Assembly (NCBI GenBank): GCA_030063045.1
Contig: JAQSEB010000022.1
Span: 992,001 to 1,056,000, forward strand
Length of the DNA stretch: 64,000 nt
From: Pratylenchus scribneri
Lineage: Eukaryota > Nematoda > Chromadorea > Rhabditida > Pratylenchidae
Direction: 5' to 3'
Every line of letters begins with the position of its first letter. The first letter of the stretch is position 1. Both the position numbers and the translations under genes were made by a program. The notes beneath the pieces were generated by a model that did not search any database, was not told the DNA's origin, and saw only the letters and a program-made list of their open reading frames with translations. Below are positions 59,001 through 64,000 of this stretch, piece by piece.

Positions 59001-59859
59001 TCTTTAAAAATATCCCCTAATTTTAGCTATCTATTAGAAAAAAATGCTATAATCTTTTTTTTTATTTTCTAAATTTATTATAGAAATGTTAACAGCAATT
59101 TTATTTTAGAGGAAAAAGTTTTTTAGACTTTTTTTATGATGATTAGATATAGAATATGCAAGAGTTAATAAAAGAATTTTTTGAATAAAGGAATTCTTGG
59201 GAATTCTCATTAAATTTCCTTTAAATTTATAGTTTTTCAATTGATGAATTCATCTTCCGATTCCGACGAAATGATTGATTATGATGTGCCAGAGGATGGA
59301 AATTGTACACATAGCAGTCAATGCAAATATGGTTCACGTTGTGGAAATTTTTGGCAACAAGAGTTTTGTTCAAAAATGAGTAAGTTTGTATTTTAAAAAT
59401 AAAATATTATTTTAATTTTCATAAAAATAAATTTTAGCTAAGGAGGAAATGACCACTACCGCATTCAAACATGAACTCCTTGAAGAGTGGGAACGAGCAA
59501 TAAAAGCTTGTTGTAAACAATTGAAAAAAGAGAGATATGCGTTTAGATGGGATTGCGATTATATTCGACGCTGCAAAATGGCAACTAATTCGCCAAAGAG
59601 AGATGGTTCCGGCCCAGATAAGCGGGGCATTTCATGCCAACGTGATTTTGATTGTCATTTCGACGAGATTTGTGACATTACATCTGGGGAATGCCGAAAA
59701 GTCAACTTTCTTATGAATGGCGAACAGTGCTACGTAAATTTGGAATGCTATCCGAACTCAGAATGCATTGTCAAAGAAGGATTGAATAATTATGGTTTGT
59801 GTATTAATTCGATTGAATACAATCAGGCAGTTGAAGAACCGAATGATCCGCTTGATTAA
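56064..59859 (+). CDS. Secreted protein with Cys-rich Dickkopf-like C-terminus
   Basis: Ten exons, all phases fitting: 56064-56288, 56690-56927, 56982-57187, 57229-57370, 57726-57897, 58004-58139, 58291-58464, 58511-58685, 59233-59379, 59438-59859; 678 aa. Signal peptide MPPPNSIYFLLIFFIILLAS, then TAVGQ. The long middle part has scattered conserved-looking Cys (CRYERRP, FYAFCPIH, PQCLYDFHRK, LLKYCSKAYFF) and an N-glycosylation site (KNVTVIG). The last two exons carry a dense Cys region: CTHSSQCKYGSRCGNFWQQE, then FC, later CQRDFDCHFDEICDITSGEC and CYVNLECYPNSEC. This spacing resembles the Dickkopf N-terminal/colipase-like fold of extracellular signalling proteins. Regular exons and codon use suggest a conserved nematode secreted protein. 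Its specific role is unknown. Confidence 0.8.
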
Positions 59860-59965
59860 ATAATCACAATGATTTTATTCAAATTATTTTATGCTTTTTT
59901 TAATTGTAATCCTGAAAAATAAAGAAATTTTCAAACTTTAATCGAAACCAATAATAGATTCATAT

Positions 59966-60052
59966 TAGAGATCGGCACGGAGCTTCGGTCGAGTTCTGGT
60001 TCGGGTTTCCCGAATCAAACCCGATCGGGAACCCGACTTGTCCGATCTCTAA
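59966..60052. mobile_element. Small MITE, TAGAGATCGG ends
   Basis: 87 bp, nearly all inverted repeat: TAGAGATCGG on the left and CCGATCTCTA on the right, with GGGTTTCCCG/CGGGAACCCG words inside. Flanks ATTCATAT and TTTCATAT form a 7/8 target duplication, consistent with a hAT-like element 100 bp beyond the secreted gene. Confidence 0.75.
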
Positions 60053-61203
60053 TTTCATATTAGCTCTACGAGAAGGATTGAATTTTAAATTGGCTAAAAA
60101 AATTTTTCGCACTTTCTTCCATTATTCGACACGAAAAGGGCGGTGAAAATCAAAGAATTGATTGGGAAAAAGAATTTAAGCGAAAAACGGACACTAATGA
60201 CATAAATTCACATTATATTTTAACAAAATCCAATCTGCTTACTATTTGTTTATTTAATTAAAATTGTAGAATAAATTTCATATTGTTAATAAAAAAACGA
60301 TGGATAAAAACGAGAAAATAATGGTTATTCGAATTTTTGAAAAATTTCAAGAGCAGTCTACTGCCCAAAAATAATAAAGAGGCAGATAATGTATAGTTTG
60401 TAATCAATATCATTTTACATACATTGCTCGGTGTGGAAATTGGAAATTGCCATTTCGTTTTATACAGTAAAAAAGGTTAAGGATAAAAAAAACCTCACCC
60501 TATAAAATATTTGCCAGCCCCAAATTTAAAAAAAATTGGAAATTAGTTTAATATAAAATTTATTTTTCAGAAAATAGTTGATGAAAAAAAGGAATACATA
60601 GTAAAGGATAGATTTGAGGCGGGAAAAACTTTTGGATTTTGCAAAACAAAATCTCAAAATAAAAACCTCCAAGAAAAAAAAGCATATTACAAAATAAGAT
60701 TAATGAAATGGAAAAATATTATCATATTGGAGCCAGATGGGTCGGCACTTTTTGATTTGTATCTTGGAGTGCTTTTGGTCACAATCAGAACACAATGGAA
60801 GTTGAAGAAGCTGTTTATTATTGGGAAAAAAAAATTAATATTATGAGAAAAAAATTTAATTTTATTTCTTTCTTTAATTATTATTTTTCCGCTAAATTTT
60901 TAAAGCTAAATTCAGCTGACCATAATGAATTATTATGAATTATATATACTTTGATACAGTTTTTTGTTTAGTTAGGTTAAAAATATTAAGTTTAGGAATC
61001 GGTGAAAGTATTTTTGTTTTTTATAAAGTTCACATTTTTATTAAGCCTATGGCCATAAAAATAAATACTAATTGTAGATCTAAGCTTATTATATTTCGGA
61101 TCAGAGGGATATGATTCTTTTTTTAAAAAGTCAGCAAATTTGATTTATTTTTATGTTTTATTATCATAAAAATAACAAAAAATGAATATTTTAAATTACT
61201 TTA
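60053..61203. other. Intergenic with a duplicated gene-tail segment
   Basis: 60625-60675 matches 29745-29820 (see there). On the minus strand 60715-60804, after an AACAG acceptor, an open exon reads LLQLPLCSDCDQKHSKIQIK, then KCRPIWLQYDN. It could be the last exon of a small Cys-containing gene, but no upstream exon is identified. The rest is featureless. Confidence 0.4.
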
Positions 61204-61362
61204 TTAATGAGGTTGAGGCATGAAAAATGTCATTGGAATTGGATGTTGCATGACAATCAAAAAATCTTCAATTGAATTCCGCAACACTTGTCGAATTTTT
61301 CGAATGCCACCAAATGCATGCTTAATTGAGGCTGACAATGAAATGTTCTTTTTTGAAGGCAT
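61204..61362 (-). CDS. Small basic protein candidate, 52 aa
   Basis: Minus-strand frame starting MPSKKNISLSASIKHAFGGI, then RKIRQVLRNSIEDFLIVMQH and PIPMTFFMPQPH. Composition is protein-like (balanced, mixed codons) in an otherwise very AT-rich stretch. The overlapping plus-strand frame at 61220-61405 looks like its shadow. There is no signal peptide or known domain. It could be a complete short gene or a last exon. Confidence 0.4.
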   Translation of the reverse strand: MPSKKNISLSASIKHAFGGIRKIRQVLRNSIEDFLIVMQHPIPMTFFMPQPH

Positions 61363-62008
61363 TTTTTATATTTATTTTATTATATTTGTGTTTAAATTCA
61401 TTTAAATCATTGCCTTTTATAATATACATTCCATGCATTCTTATTTTACATTTTTATTTGACAAAACAGTAAAATATATCAAATAATTTTGAAATTTAAT
61501 TTGCCAAATATTAAACATTCATCGGCTTATCTTTTTTTCTTCAGTCAATGAAGTAAAATTATTTTTTAAATAAATTGACAAATAAGGAAATGAAATGAGG
61601 TGTGAACAGAATGAGAGGAAGGTGTTATTAATTATTCCATAAATTGTCTGATATTGATAAGCCATTTATTTACATTTGACGAGGGGAAAAGTTCATCAAT
61701 GGACAACATGTTTCCGTCATTTTATATTATTTGTGAAATCTCATGTTTCTTGTTATTTATTATTTTTATATAAAACATTAATAAATATGAAATTTTATCG
61801 AAGCATAACATATTAATTAATTTGGTAAAAAATTAGGCTTAAAATTGACATTAATAGATAAATGGTTCCTTTTAAAATTCTCCTGTGATAATCCAAGTAA
61901 AAATTTAATTCGAAGGCTAATAAAAATTTTTAAAAAATAATATTGGCAATTCTATGGCCAATTTTTATTGCTTAATTCATATTATCTCAAATTTCATAAG
62001 ATGCCGGA
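61363..62008. other. Intergenic, nothing recognised
   Basis: AT-rich divergent spacer between the small minus-strand candidate and the STAT-like gene. It should contain the STAT-like promoter. Confidence 0.55.
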
Positions 62009-64000
62009 ATGGCAGAAGAAAATAATTCCGACGACTCTCGATTGACCACGCCAGATTTGGATATGAATAATCCTAGAGAAGAGGTGGAATTTCAACAATA
62101 TGTTCAACAATTCCCTGCAATGGATGCTCATCCATATCCTTATTCCATTTCAATGCCCAATCCATCAATTCCATATATTGGCGAAGTTGCTGATTCAAAT
62201 GGTGGCAATATGATGATGAATCGGCATTTAGTTGTCAATGTTCCAAGTGCGAATTATTTGCCAGCCGATAATATTTTAAATTTTGCACAACAAACTTTTG
62301 CAATTGTGGAACATTCATTTGGTATGTATTTGTAATTTTTCTTTCAAATTTAATTAAAGTAATTTAATATTTGGCTCAAAAATAATTAAACTTTAAAAAA
62401 AATAAATAGGATACTGATAATTTAAGAAATTTCCTGACCCAGAGATAAGATAAATAATGGAATTAAATTTACAACAACTTTAATTAATTTGTTTGTTTAT
62501 TAAATTGAATTGAAAGATTAAACATAAACAGATATATAAAAACAAATTGTTAGGGATCTTTCATTAATCAATTTTGTTCCAAGCTAAATTGTCTTTAAAT
62601 TTTTCATAGGCTAATAATTTGATCTATCGAGAGTCGAGACGAATGAGTTAATTTTCAATTTTTGGATTGCCTCGAATGAGAATTACTGAAAATTAGTTAA
62701 TCTAGCATCTTATAGCTAATTCTAGTATTAACCTATTTACAATATTATTTGAAAAACCTTATTTTTAATTTCAGATAATGCTTCCTATCAACCATTCGCA
62801 TCATTTTACCAGAAAATTTCTCAATTAATTCATTCATTATATGGAGTCATTGAAAGGAACCGAACAATGCCTGGATTGACAAATAACATTAACGTAAAAA
62901 AATTTATTTATTAAATTATATTTTTTAGATTTCCATTGAAATTCTGAGTGGACTCCAAGCATTTTTGAACAATCCAATTTTCATTACAAGAGAGAGTTCT
63001 ATACCATTTGGAATATTATTTGATCAAAAATTGCAAAATATGCTAGCTGAACAAACATTTGTTTCGGTTGGCTCCGAAGCGAATAGAAAAGAGCAATATA
63101 AAAAGTTCCAGCGTGAAACAAATTCAAGGAAAAAATTTTAAAAAATTTAAAATTTATCTAAAATTTATATTTTAAGTTTCATTGAAATTGGTGCCAATAT
63201 AAATAATAAACTTGATCAAATTTGTGCGCATATTGGAAATTATGCTGGCATACAAAATGAGATGCAATGGGCGGACCCATCCTATAATGAGTTGCGCCGA
63301 TTTACAAAAGAACTATTTGAACAATTATTGGTTACCACTATTCAACCACCACCATTCCATGTCAAATCGTTGGAAAAAACTAAAAAAAGTATTTATGATT
63401 TTACGACAGAATTTGGGTAAATATTTTTCATATTATTATTTATATATTTTTCGAAATTATTTTATTAATTGTCTAAATGCATTTATTCAATTTTTAATAA
63501 TTAATATTTATATGTAAATATTTTTAAAGAATTTTTGGAGCAAACATGTTGTTGTTAAATAATGAAGAAAATTTTACAATTGATTTCAAATTGATGGAAA
63601 AAGATGATCAAAATGAATTAGAGAGGTAAATATTAGTATATCTATTATGAAATTAATAATAATTTATTATTGAATTATGCCGAAAAATTGTATTGAAATT
63701 AACAAAAAATCAAAATGCAAATAATTACAAAAATATTTACACATTTTTATTATTGTTACATTAAATAGAAATTTTACATTTTTTTTTTTAGTTATGAAGC
63801 TGAACACTTCAGAATTGTTTCTAAAATGGAAAATTTACAAAATGGCCATTTGGATGCTGTGCATATTAATAACATTGCATTTCGACGATTCAAAATGGTG
63901 AAAATATTCATTTTAAAATGCATTTAATTAAATTTTATAGTAAAAAATAAACTATTCAAAAAATTATTTTAATTGTAAGCAATTATTTGACAAAAATATC
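62009..64000 (+). CDS. STAT-like transcription factor, 5' part
   Basis: Six exons in the window: 62009-62321, 62775-62893, 62929-63104, 63177-63416, 63530-63625, 63792-63897; the gene continues beyond the right edge. It starts MAEENNSDDSRLTTPDLDMN. A helical region (FYQKISQLIHSLYGVIERNR; LQNMLAEQTFVSVGSEANRK; INNKLDQICAHIGNYAG) occupies the place of a STAT coiled-coil domain. It passes through LRRFTKELFEQLLVTTIQPP into DNA-binding-domain-like sequence, ending MENLQNGHLDAVHINNIAFR, then RFKM, which parallels the family ..NG.L.A.F....L... segment. STATs are cytoplasmic factors that enter the nucleus after tyrosine phosphorylation. The SH2 domain would lie outside the window, so the call is not proven. 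The exon 3 donor (AA then GTTCC) is weak, and intron 2 is only 35 bp. Confidence 0.6.

Overview
The window looks like nuclear DNA from an AT-rich nematode. Genes are compact, with many short GT-AG introns (35-50 bp is common). Their content fits a plant-parasitic tylenchid such as a root-knot-like nematode: SPRY-domain proteins, many small secreted proteins, nematode-type serpentine receptors, a STAT-like factor and an FLYWCH-like zinc-finger gene. The species call is inference. All gene models below were built by hand from reading frames, splice sites and intron phase; no database search was run.

Layout. 1-12806 is one continuous tandem satellite (about 91 monomers of 140-141 bp, with a higher-order period of about 2.4-2.5 kb) that runs off the left edge. 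14387-19189 (+) is an 8-exon divergent phosphatidylinositol-phosphate kinase with an apparent signal peptide. 20112-23362 (+) is a 7-exon seven-transmembrane receptor. 23822-25561 (-) is a secreted C2H2 zinc-finger protein, the first of four family members (others at 40606-41543 +, 45253-47094 - and a decayed one at 48650-49184 +). 28292-29170 (-) is a broken Srd-like receptor. 31179-33208 (+) is a coiled-coil/SPRY protein; an orphan SPRY last exon lies at 44606-44764 (-). Three paralogous small secreted acidic proteins lie at 35011, 39340 and 42479 (+), with other small secreted candidates at 26748 (+), 29933 (-) and 37494 (-). 42946-43244 (-) is a tiny gene with an N-myristoylation signal. 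EF-hand and F-box gene remnants lie at 43986-44375 and 54041-54640. 51227-53466 (-) is an FLYWCH-like gene with four repeats, one of them frameshifted. 56064-59859 (+) is a 10-exon secreted protein with a Cys-rich (Dickkopf-like) C-terminus. 62009 to the right edge (+) is a STAT-like gene, incomplete here.

Between the genes sit many small non-autonomous DNA transposons. At least six have terminal inverted repeats and 8-bp target duplications that can be read directly. Most of these are built from one short reiterated 'word' (GACGA, CCCCG, GTACC, TACCCG, GGGGGCA), each element with its own. A separate dispersed repeat (26.0, 38.6 and 47.7 kb, with weaker relatives at 41.9 and 54.8 kb) lies in the same orientation upstream of short secreted or zinc-finger genes. 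Two copies carry a 44-45 bp minisatellite. The region from 23.8 to 50 kb reads as a fast-evolving accessory block of secreted-protein families shaped by transposon insertion and gene decay. The 56-64 kb end looks like ordinary conserved nematode genes.
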